Below, piece after piece: positions 37,919 through 47,092 of a stretch of DNA of 64,000 bases. The stretch spans positions 3,729,501 to 3,793,500 of the forward strand of contig LR746278.1 in assembly GCA_902729315.2 (NCBI GenBank), given 5' to 3'. The translations under genes and the position numbers were made by a program. The stretch's first letter is position 1; each line of letters opens with the position of its first letter. This DNA comes from Spirodela intermedia. Lineage: Eukaryota; Streptophyta; Magnoliopsida; Alismatales; Araceae. Below the pieces are notes generated by a model that did not search any database, was not told the DNA's origin, and was given only the letters and a program-made list of their open reading frames with translations.

Positions 37919-39576
37919 TAATAAGTCTTCATTATCATGAGTTAATAATTAGTAAATAATATCATTCTAGCCTTAACTCATGATAAATAGATTTATATTT
38001 ATGTTAAAGTGTGAAAAGTGGTTTTTAGTTAATTAATGTAAATTTTAGGGTAATTATGTGAATTTATATGAATTTATATTATTTTTATAGTCTTACTTTG
38101 AAAATAAATGAAGAAAAAGAAATTAAAACAAAAATAAGACAAAATGAGGGGGACCTGTCGGCCAGCCAGGCCCGCAAGTGGGTTGTAAGTGTAATTGGAG
38201 AGTAGCTGTGAGCAAGGGTTGGAGCAGCTTGAACTGATGGGGGCACATGTGCGTCACTCCCCTTTTACATCACTAGTGGCTAGCCAGTTGTGGGGTAAGG
38301 AGTGGCCGTACATGCGCAAGAAAGGGACTTGATCTGAAATGTAATATTATTTTATATTCTTCAGAAACTTTGACACACAATTGATGTGGGTCTAAATCTG
38401 TGTCACCTTCCTTAGAAAAGGCAGGCAACCGACATAGGTTTGAATCATTCCAAAGTCAAAATTCATATTTTTATCTAATTATCGTGACTTTCTTGTAAAT
38501 TGCCAATGAAGGACTAAGCAACTAGAATTGCTAGATCATCGATAAAAATCTCGTCAACACGATTCGCGGAGTATTGTCACTAAAATTTCTGAATAATTCG
38601 TGGAGTATTGTTACTAAAATTGTTAAATGATTTGCTATAAAAGGATCGTGAATCCATCGAGTAAAGCATCTCTAATTGATCAATGAACAAGCCGTCGTCG
38701 AGAAGAGGATGATCCACTAGAAGACGAGTCGCCACCTCTTGAGAGCATACCAAATGTGTTGAAGAGCCTCCTCTTACTACATAGACCTAAGGATGAAGCT
38801 CCCTAACATGCGTCTCACCTCTATCTAGTTCTTCTCCATCGGGTGATAGTTACTGAAAAGTCACAAAGTCACTATTTTTCACTTCGTTGAGTGACACCCG
38901 TCGAAAATGATTTGATGACTCATTTCATTTATCTCTAGACTTCACAAGGAGATCTAGAGATTACTTACATCATCTTTGTCTAAAGAGAGCCTTCAAGATT
39001 GTGGACACTACACGATGATCCTCCCAAATGCTCAAGATTCTCATACATCACCAACGCATCGCCACCGCGACGTCAGAACTCTATTTTTCTGATTTCAACT
39101 TAATTTTTATTTTATTTAGTGATAATTTATTGATTTTAAATCTATCAAGATATATTTCATTCCATTATGATTCTTTTGACTTTTATAGATCTTAATTTGA
39201 TCAATTAAATAGCCTGTAATCACTTACGTAAGAATCGTCAAGCAGAACTCTATTTCTACTCGATTCGCATTTGCCAAGCACTAACGTCCACACCCTTATT
39301 TCCCTTTTTTGTGAATTTTAAATATATTTTATTTTTATTTCTTAATATAAAATTTATAAAAAATAGTATTATTTGACAAAAATTCTAAATAATTACTAGA
39401 TATTATATTACATCTCTGTGATTGACCTAAAAAATTACCACTATTTTTGAAATTTTTATTGAATTATACTTTATATATTTGTTCATAAATACTTCTAAAT
39501 ATTTAAAAATTTATATTTTCTAGTTTTATAAATTTTAAATTTGTATGATTTACTATACAATGATTGAGTCACATTA
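37919..39576 (-). mobile_element. Repeat copy S4 (solo-LTR-like) with 5-bp target duplication
   Basis: Minus-strand copy, TAATAAGTC...GAGTCACATTA, 1,658 bp. It is flanked by ATAAC at 37914-37918 and 39577-39581, a 5-bp direct repeat of the size LTR-retrotransposon integration makes. On the minus strand it carries GTCCC-like USE (GACCCACATCA, fwd 38382-38392), TATAAAA (fwd 38350-38356) and GTCCC at 38328, followed by a GC-rich core to the T-runs at 38144-38130. No ORF. The lone copy with its own target duplication supports a solo LTR. Confidence 0.78.
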
Positions 39577-40465
39577 ATAACTAAGTGTATCAATAATACC
39601 AATATGCCGTAACATAAAATCAAAGAAAAATTAAAAAAAAATCATATTAACACATCTATAAAGTGGTCAAAACTTGGTCTAACTAGAACTTTGACTATAC
39701 AAATAGTTTAGTGAGTAAACTTAGGTGTCAATGTGGAAATCATTGGTCAGTTAAACCTTAGAGATTTGACATCCAACTATCAACTTTTTAAAATCTAAAA
39801 GAGCTAATACAAAGATCAAATGCTTATACTTATTATGAAATGTTTGGTCAAAGTTTTGTTACAACAACGACTATGTTGAAGCCTCCTCAACTAATAAATC
39901 ATTTCAAAATTAAAGAAATTAACATAGAAGAGGAGGGTAAACTAGTTCATTGATATATAGCACAGGGAGATAGACTTGATAAATCTACCATGTAAAGAGA
40001 TTTATTGATTCCATAAATATCGTGTAGTTCATTGTTGGAAAATAGTATAAGTCAAGGGTAGGAATCATTGGTAAATGGATGAAAGATAGGGAAGGGTGGT
40101 GACTATTATAAATTTGAGCATTCATCTCACTTTGATAGTTAATGAGTCAACCTAGTCTCTATAAATTGTGTAATGACCCAACTTAGTTTGTGTCAGCCAA
40201 AGTTAATTTATGTCAACCTAACTTAGTTTGTGTTGGCCAAAGTTAATTTATCTCAACCCAACTTAGTGTGAATCAACCCACTTAGCACGATATTAAGAGA
40301 AAAAGGCTAGAAATACTTAAAAGTGTGAAAAATAAATTAAATAACCAAGTCACTGACACCTCTTAATATTATATCTAGCTCACCTTAGAACCAACACAAG
40401 GATCTCTCTCTTTTCAGGGAAATGTCAATCTACCCAAATCCCCTGGAGATCTTGTTCACATATGG
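39577..40465. other. AT-rich intergenic DNA
   Basis: No gene seen. Around 40150-40280 the words CAACTTAGTTTGTGT and CCAAAGTTAATTTAT repeat irregularly. Confidence 0.4.
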
Positions 40466-40760
40466 CAATCATGCCAAGACTTGTTAGAAATATTCTACTT
40501 GGGCCCTTAAGTTGTGTGCGGTCACATCAGAAATCTTGCCCAGACATGTTAGAATTATTGGGCTTGAGCCCTTAAGTTGTGTCATCACATCAGAATCTTG
40601 TCCAGACTTTGTTAGAAATATATCAGAATCTTGCCCATACTTGTTAGAAATATTGGGCTCGGGCCCTTAAGTTGTGTGTCGTCACATCAGAAATCTTGCC
40701 CATACTTGTTAGAAATATTAGGCTCGGGCCCTTCAGTTGTGTGTTGTCACATCAGACATC
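40466..40760. repeat. Minisatellite, about 65-bp unit, five diverged copies
   Basis: Units share ACTTGTTAGAAATATT, GGGCCCTTAAGTTGTGTG and GTCACATCAGAAATCTTGCC. The last two full units start 65 bp apart (TTGTTAGAAA at 40641 and 40706). One copy near 40600 is truncated. The open frame at 40631-40831 is produced by the repeat and is not a gene. Confidence 0.9.
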
Positions 40761-41775
40761 TTACCCAGGTCTCAAAGCAGCATGTCATCCCATTGAAGAT
40801 CCTACTCGGGTCTGGAAGCCACATGTCATGATCCAACTCAGGTTGTAAAGCCCTCCATTGTCCCATGAGATGCTGCTTGGTCCTCGAAGTCGTAGGCCGG
40901 GGTATAATTACTAAGACAGATTTGGGTCGTATCTTGCTCTATAGCCTGGTCATTTGGCCTCAATTGAACTGACTGAAGACCTAGAGACTTCACAATTGTG
41001 GTTGACTAAAAATATAAGTTACGGGCCTATTTGTGAACCTTTTCGGTCAAATGGGCCAATAACCCATTTATATAACGTCGACTAAGAGCCCATTTTGCTT
41101 GATTAAGGTAGCACTGGGCCTTTGACCTTCCCGATAAGTGGCTATCCACGTCTAGTCAACCACTTCCCCCCACCCCAACCACATTGGCGACGAAAGGTTT
41201 AGGCTAAATTTTGATGAATCATTTCGTCTTTCTTGCTTTAAGTGGCCTTTACAAGCTGAACTCGAGACCATGCTGACGACCGCACGTATATGGAGATAAT
41301 CCTCAGCTGAATGGTTCAACGACAGGTCCAAATGATCATGGAACAGATTAGAGATTTCCTTCCTTTTTTGGGCACCAAAATGCCCGACAGAGAGGCATCC
41401 CAACGGGGAGCAAAATTTGCTCTGTACATTTCACCCCGTTTTATGGGGTTACGCGCATGGTTTCAGCCTCTCGCGTGGTAGTCTTGTAAGTGGCATGCTA
41501 AATTTGGGTATGTGGAAAAAATAGCAGACAGAAATCTAGATCGTGGCGAGAGTTTTGTTGCCTTTTCTAGGAGCATGCGCATGTTGGGGGGCGAACGCCC
41601 CGCCCCCTCCCTCCCCCTTCTCCGACCGGCAAAGGCCGGGGAAAGGGAGCGGGATGCTTTAGCTTTGACCCGTGGTCCCCACCGCTCGGATCCGTACATT
41701 AGTCAACGGTATCCCTCTGTCCTGTCGCCCCGTCCTCATGCGCAGCCGCCCCTGCCAACGGCAGGAGCTCCAGGC
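40761..41775. other. Transition from AT-rich DNA to the GC-rich gene island
   Basis: No gene recognised. The frames at 41152-41403 (minus), 41463-41699 (minus) and 41512-41865 (plus) overlap each other and show no family motif. C-rich stretches occur at 41590-41640. Confidence 0.35.
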
Positions 41776-42162
41776 GCCGAGCCACGTGTCCGAGCGCTGT
41801 CATCGGCAACGGAAATCAACCACCACAAGTTTCTGACCACGTCTGCAGGCACGTGTCAAACCTGAGCCACCCGACCGGGCTCCCCGGCCAGCATTGTCTG
41901 TGCCACGTGTTAACGAGTCACGTGCAAGCAAACGGCGAGACCGTACAGACGTACCTTATTTAAATTGGCCGATGCCCTGCCGACCCTCCCAACGTTAGAG
42001 CGAGAGAGAGAGAGAGAGAGAGCGAGAGAGGATCTAAGATTGCAATGAGGACTGGGGGAGATGGATAGAGATGGAAGTGGAGGGAGCAGTTGTCTTCTAG
42101 CGGCCGGCCAACGAATGGCGGTAAAAGCCTGGCCGCGCTTTTAACCAGGAACCAGTCACGTG
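41776..42162 (+). promoter_or_regulatory. Cluster of five CACGTG G-boxes with a TATA-like box
   Basis: CACGTG occurs at 41783, 41851, 41904, 41919 and 42157. Several sit in CCACGTGTC/GCACGTGTC contexts typical of ABA-response (ABRE) and bZIP/bHLH sites. TATTTAAAT at 41957-41965 and a (GA)n leader-like run at 41997-42030 give a plausible plus-strand core promoter. Only very short frames follow (ATGs near 42045, 42071 and 42115 stop within about 10 codons). The G-box is palindromic, so the cluster could also act on other neighbours. Confidence 0.55.
41997..42030. repeat. (GA)n microsatellite
   Basis: GA run with single C interruptions just downstream of the TATA-like box at 41957, in the position of a plant 5' leader. 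Confidence 0.9.
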
Positions 42163-42309
42163 GGGTGACGGTGGCGTGGTCAGACCATCCGACGGCGCAC
42201 AGCCGCTTGCCGGTGGCGGCGCTCCGCCCTCGCCGGCGCCGCCTCCTCCTCCTGGCTTACGGCGGCATAAGTAAAAGTATAGTTGAAGGAATAAGATCAC
42301 ACACGCGCA

Positions 42310-42770
42310 TGCTGCGCTGCGGCACGCTGTTTATTATTCCGGCTCCGGCGCATTAAAAGCTCCGCAGCCTTTCGGACACGCCGACTCCACTTCACAGTGA
42401 AGAAGAGACAGGGGGAGAGTGGCCAGGAGGTAGTAAATAAATACCGTGGCAGAGAGAGAGAGACAGAGAGAGAGATGTTGGGTTCTTACATACATGCACA
42501 TGCAGACGATGGAAGATCATATGAGTATGCATTCCATCGCATGAAATTACAAAATTGGCCTCCTCGCCGGGCTCGGACTGTGTACAGCCCGCGGAGGAGA
42601 CCTGGGCAGCAATGGAAATGCCCGACACGGTCTCTTCCCATACATACTACGGAAGGAAGAGAGAGAGAGAGAGAGAAGCTGCCCCCCTCGGCGTGATTAA
42701 GCAACTAAAAGCGGACAGAGACACTGGAAAGCAAAAGCAAGTCCACGAGCGGAAGGAAACGGGCGAGAGA
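42310..42770 (-). other. Probable 3' UTR of the PLATZ gene
   Basis: Sequence after the PLATZ stop contains purine runs (42450-42475, 42655-42676) and, on the minus strand, AATAATAAAC near 42330 as a possible polyadenylation signal. The true end is not determined. Long frames in other registers here and across 42555-43220 are shadows of the GC-rich coding strand. Confidence 0.45.
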
Positions 42771-43886
42771 TTAGGAGAGCGGGGACCTGTGAGGGGCGCC
42801 TTTCCTCCTGCTGCCCAGGGAGAGGACGATCTGAGGCAGGAACCCGGCGGCAGCGCCCTTCTTCTTCTTCTGCAAGGTGGCACAGTCGGCGGAGCTGCCG
42901 TAGCTGATCCTGGCGGCGGCGGCGGCGGCGGCGGCGGCGCCGCTGCTGTTGCTAGAGGCGGCGGAGGTGGTGGCGTTGCGGCGGAGGCGGAGGGGGCCGT
43001 CGAGAATGGAGCTGGGGGTGTTCTGGCCGTCGTCGTCGGCGTCGGGGAGGTCGGAGGCGTCGACCCGCAGGCTCTCGAAGTGGGAGAAGGCCTCCTCAGA
43101 CTCGTCCAGCCGGCAAAGGACCCCCGACAGGTCCCGCCCTTGCACCACCACGCGATCCACCTGAACACAACAACCGCCGGCCCCCGTCTCTCAGTCAGTC
43201 AATCTCATCCCAGCTCATAATAATCGCCTTCTCTCTCACACGGCCCGCTCATAATAATCCCATCCCTCTCTGGCACACAAGACTCTGATCCCTCTCGCAG
43301 CCGCTGTCTAGGGCTCCTCCCCCCCTCAAAACTGACAGAACCTTCGCATATATCATCACACAGGGAGAGCGCGCATAATTGGGTAGGTGGGTGGGTGTGT
43401 GGGCCAGCGGGGAAGAGAGAGAGAGAGAGAAGAGAGATGAGAAGGCAGACCTTGCAGGAGAGGGAGCAGAAGTGGAAGGGCTCCTGGAGGATCCTGTCAC
43501 AGGTGAGGCAGATGTTCCCGGAGCCCTTGAAGGGCCTGGACTGGGGCCTCTGCTTCAAGAAGACCACCTTCGCGCTGTTAATGGTGTAGGGCTGCCGCCC
43601 CCAACCACCCGAACCAGATGGAAGGATTCACAAACATCAGTCCGCATAATCTCATATTAATGAAGCCGGGAATTGCAGACGGGAGTCGAGTCGGATCTAT
43701 CCGTCAACTCACCTGAACGTAGGAGCAGTCGATTAGCTTCTCCAGGTCGTCTAGCCGCACCACGTCGTGGTAGACATATCTTCTCACCTGCTCAAAACAC
43801 GGCGGGCTCAGAGGACAAAAGAACAAGTCTAAAGCACGCACCTTTGAGCGCCAATTTGTGGGCACCGCGATAATCCCCATGCAACG

Positions 43887-43937
<51 letters not shown>

Positions 43938-44491
43938 CCACGAGGGAAGGATTCCCACGATAGAGAGAGAGAGAGAGAGAGAGGAGGCGTGGGCAGCAGG
44001 ATGCATGCGGGGAATATATCGGGAGGGCCTCCGGCAATTAATTAGAGGGGAACTTGGAGAGAGAGCTCACGAGGAGATGGCCCATCCAAATGAAAGGACG
44101 AGGGGCGGCCATTACTCCCCCCGGAAAGGAGCCCCCCCTTACCTCCCCCTGCTAGGAGACAAACCTAAGCCCTCCCCTCTGCGGGTGAGAAGAGAATTTC
44201 CCAGTTCAACGTTCTCTCGCCGGCGCCGGAAGCCCACCGGAACCGGCCGCCGTTTGGGGGGCAAATCACTCACGGCAAGTGGTAACATGGGCACCGGAAA
44301 AGATGTAATCTTTGCTTCCCTAATTGACGGGATTCGAGCTCTGAGGAGCGAATTACCTACCGCTCGGAGGGAGGGAGAGAGATAGATACAGAGAATGCAG
44401 GGATTATGTTCTTCAATTTCTCTCTCTAATGAAACTGCAGATGGGATTTAAGACTTCCTCGCCCGCAGATTGTGAGCGAGGACGACGGGAA

Positions 44492-44527
<36 letters not shown>

Positions 44528-45262
44528 CGGAAGGGGAAAAGAGGGTGGGAAAGGAAAGTTGGCGACCAAACTATTCCATCTACTGCGATTCCGAAAGCAC
44601 CACAGCAGGGTGTGGGTGTGGGTGTTCAGATCCCTCCCGGGGTAAAATAAAAGCTTACAATTGGAGAGGCGCAGAGAATTTTTTTCCCCATGAACTCCCG
44701 CAAGCAGCTGAAATAAAATAGAATGAGCAGGATGAAGCGGAATGCAGGGGAAAGGAATTAGGATGACCGGAGGAGGAGCGAGTCGACAGAGATTGAGATT
44801 GCAGGGATTTCGTAGAGGTAAAATCTCTGCAAGATTGAGATTGCTCACAGCAGGTGCCTCCCTCTCGCTTCCTCCCCTGGAAGTGTTGAGGGTGGAGAGG
44901 GAGAGGGTTTGATCAGGTGGGAAGAATTGGAAGCTGGGGCAGAGCCAGTAGAGAGAGAAACGGAGAAGACAGGGAGTTTCCCCGCGGGCGGGTGGGATAA
45001 TTCATCGTGATGAAAAATCGAAGAAATGCATGCATCTTCCTTTCTCTCTTATGCGGCTGTGATCAAACCAGAGGCGGAGATAGAGAGTGGAGACTCAAGT
45101 TTACCGGATGTGAGAGAGGAAAAGAAAAAACCAGAGTTAATAGAGTAAGAGATGGCTGTGGGATTGTCCAAAGCCAGAAGAATTCACGACGAGCACTCGA
45201 AAGTAAACATTCACGTCCTCCTCACCAATGCAGTGACAAGCAGTCCAGAGTGTGTGTGTATG

Positions 45263-45303
<41 letters not shown>

Positions 45304-45551
45304 CAAAGTGGGTAGTATACCTGGAGGAGGGGGTGGGAGAGGTGGGTAGGGGTTGAGGCACAGTGGGGGCAGATGCTGCGGCAGCAGCTGAGGCAGAAGA
45401 TGTTCTTCTCGTTCTTCTTCCTCTGCTCATGGATCGTGCAGCCGGAGAAGAACCCTTCCTCCTCCAGAAGCCCCCCCAGCCATGCCGGCATCCCCCCGCC
45501 GCCGCCGCCGCCGACGCCGCACGACGACGTCGACGACGAATCCCTCACCAT
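42771..45551 (-). CDS. PLATZ zinc-binding transcription factor, 4 exons, 278 aa
   Basis: PLATZ proteins are plant-specific zinc-dependent DNA-binding regulators that bind A/T-rich sites, usually as repressors, in the nucleus. Exons in transcription order: 45321-45551, 43713-43787, 43451-43591, 42771-43160, all phase 0 with GT-AG introns. The start ATG at 45551 is the first in frame after an upstream stop. A Gly run (14-20) precedes PAWLGGLLEEEGFFSGC, then CTIHEQRKKNEKNIFCLSCC and SICPHC with Cys38, His41, Cys53, Cys56, Cys57, Cys61, His63 and Cys64 as probable zinc ligands. VRRYVYHDVVRLDDLEKLID (78-97), SAKVVFLKQRPQSRPFKGSG and GNICLTCDR with FHFCSLSC (about 128-149) complete the domain. The C-terminal 129 residues include nine Ala and four Lys in a row. 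The usual HR of SHRLLQ is HP here. It looks intact. Confidence 0.95.
43896..43983. repeat. (CT)n/(GA)n inverted pair, 25-bp perfect stem
   Basis: The CT run ending CTCTCTATC (43912-43936) is exactly complementary to GATAGAGAG... (43959-43983), with a 22-nt loop of CCCACGAGGGAAGGATTCCCAC. In PLATZ pre-mRNA this would form a long stem-loop inside intron 1. Confidence 0.85.
44493..44527. repeat. (GA)n microsatellite in PLATZ intron 1
   Basis: Nearly pure AG run of about 35 bp. Confidence 0.9.
45267..45301. repeat. (GA)n microsatellite next to the PLATZ exon 1 donor
   Basis: Pure AG run of about 35 bp; read on the transcribed strand it is a CT-rich stretch 20 nt into the intron, preceded by a short GT run. 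Confidence 0.92.
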
Positions 45552-45810
45552 CACCTCACTGTCGTCCTCGTCCAATTCGAGCGAACTACCACTAAATTAC
45601 AGCTCTTAGGTTTCCTCTTTCTCTCTCTGTGTGTGTCTCTCTCTTACTCGCTCACTCACTCTCACTCTCTTCCTCAGAAGCTCTCTGTCTCTTTCTCTCT
45701 CTCTCGCCTTGCCCTGTTCAAGAATTTGCCTTCGTAGATGGCGGGTGAGTGGAGAGAGAAGGGCAGGAGGTGGCGAAACCCTAACGACTCTTCCCTCCCT
45801 ATTTATAGAA
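45552..45810 (-). promoter_or_regulatory. PLATZ core promoter and GA-rich 5' leader
   Basis: On the minus strand TATAAATA lies at 45807-45800 within CTATAAATAGGGAGGG, a near-ideal plant TATA box. Transcription would start near 45770-45775, giving a leader of about 220 nt. The leader is rich in GAGA/GTGTGT runs (45616-45705). An in-frame stop (TAA) lies upstream of the ATG, so the chosen start is well supported. Confidence 0.75.
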
Positions 45811-46320
45811 GAGCTGCTAGGCAGGGCTGGCTCAGCCGCTGAGAGGAGAGGTTTCACCACGACCTCCTTTCCTAAATTTAAATTAAGTCCAAGTCTTTTC
45901 TTTCTCCTTCGATACCGAAGCCACAGCCACACAGAGAGAGACAGAGAGAGAGACAGAGAGAGAGAAGATTCTGCGTCTCCAGTAGAAATCGACATAAGAT
46001 TTCTCATAATTTCCGGATGGCCTGTGCAGTTAATGCCCGGGTCTCCTAATCGATCTTCTTTGGTGAGAGAGGTGAGAGAGGGTGAGAGAGAGAGAGAGAG
46101 AGAGAGAGAAGGCTCAACTCTCTGCACCTGCTGCTGCTGCTGCTGCCGCTGCAGCCAGCCGCGAGGAAGAAGAAGACAGCCCATCCCCACCCACCAATCC
46201 TACCACGTCTGTATACTCCCCTGCCCCATCTCGCCCCCGGCTCCTCCTCCCTTACTCTCCCCCCCCTCTCTCTCTCTCTCTAGTTTCTCTCTCTAACCAG
46301 TAAATTCTCGTTTTTTATGG
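45811..46320. repeat. GA/CT-rich distal promoter of PLATZ
   Basis: Contains (GA)n runs at about 45931-45966 and 46075-46110, a (CTG)n/(CTGCCG) patch near 46127-46150 and (CT)n at 46262-46281. No gene; the long frames on both strands (45606-46190, 45631-46296) come from the simple repeats. Confidence 0.7.
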
Positions 46321-46573
46321 TTCCAATTGCAGACATTTCACCCCCCTCTGCCCTCCCCTCGCTCGCTTAGTCAAGAATTACCATTTAGCCGCCGAGGGGT
46401 CTGACCTATCTTTGACTGTGGGAACTGTGCGGCGACCACATGCTCGGTGTTCTCTTGCGGGGAAGGGCCGTACGGCGTGCAGGGCTCGATAGTTCGCGAG
46501 CCCCTCGGTTACTACGTCGTCGCCGAAGCCCCCTCCAGAGCCTTTAATTGCACGCGGGTACCCGTTCCTACGG
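46321..46573. other. GC-rich intergenic sequence
   Basis: GC-rich sequence between the PLATZ promoter and the ORF at 46574. A 73-aa minus-strand frame at 46378-46599 has no recognised motif. Confidence 0.35.
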
Positions 46574-47092
46574 CTAGGTCCAGAAGAGTCTCTGCGCAAT
46601 TATCAGATGAAGAGAGGGTCTGGAGGGAAGAAAAATAGCGGAAGGGAAGAGAGGTAAGATGGACCTTGGGATCTTCTTCTCCGCTTTCGGGAAGGAAGAG
46701 CACCTCCTCCTGCGGAGAAGAAGACGAGGAAGAGAGGACGTGGAGGGCGCTGGATGGATCTCCTCGCTTGTCGTCTGATGGAGAGGTCTCCTCGGAGCAC
46801 CGCACCGCCGGTCAAGTCTTGGCGGGCCGCTGGGGCTTTTGGCCCTCTCCCCGAGGGGAAGAACGGCGGCGCCGCCTGCGGGGATGGAAGTCGGTGGGCT
46901 TGTCTCCCCTTTTGACGGAAAACGTAATTTTTCGTACCCTGACCTCCGAGAAATTCTAGCCTGGCCGTCCCACACATCCCGAATGGTATTCATTGGCTTG
47001 TCGCTAGGCACATATAGCCGTTGTTCCTTCTCCCGGTCTCTCAAGACGAAGATGATGACTCCAACCATTATGATCCCGGCTGCAAGGTGCAC
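46574..47092 (-). CDS. Unrecognised ORF with an N-terminal hydrophobic segment
   Basis: On the minus strand the frame reads AGIIMVGVIIFVLRDREKEQ, YVPSDKPMNTIRDVWDG and SRRSGYEKLRFP, one membrane-like helix followed by a charged segment. CACCTTGCAG at about 47083 could be an intron acceptor, which would make this an internal or last exon of a gene whose 5' part lies beyond 47100. The start counted here is GTG, not ATG, and the later Arg/Ser/Pro-rich part looks like GC-rich noncoding sequence, so the true end may be earlier. I recognise no family. Confidence 0.3.
   Translation of the reverse strand: MHLAAGIIMVGVIIFVLRDREKEQRLYVPSDKPMNTIRDVWDGQARISRRSGYEKLRFPSKGETSPPTSIPAGGAAVLPLGERAKSPSGPPRLDRRCGAPRRPLHQTTSEEIHPAPSTSSLPRLLLRRRRCSSFPKAEKKIPRSILPLFPSAIFLPSRPSLHLIIAQRLFWT

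Larger units (their letters stand above)
43788..45320 (-). other. Intron 1 of the PLATZ gene, microsatellite-rich
   Basis: This 1,533-bp intron has donor GTATAC next to 45321 and acceptor TTTTGAGCAG next to 43787. It contains GA/CT runs at 43896-43933, 43963-43983, 44493-44527 and 45267-45301. The last begins about 20 nt after the donor and reads as CT in the transcript. The open frames within it are repeat-driven. Confidence 0.9.

Noticed and set aside
35220-39576. Reading S3 and S4 as the two arms of one fold-back DNA transposon
   Set aside because: S4 has its own flanking ATAAC duplication, S1 and S2 show the same repeat nested rather than paired, and the spacer is unrelated; separate insertions explain it better.
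42555-43220. Long plus-strand ORF of 221 codons, Gly/Ala/Val-rich
   Set aside because: It is the antisense shadow of the GC-rich last PLATZ exon; the minus-strand frame has a known domain and consistent splice sites.
45606-46296. Long Ser/Leu- or Arg/Glu-repeat ORFs on both strands
   Set aside because: They are produced by (CT)n and (GA)n microsatellites, which are open in several frames; no conserved sequence.
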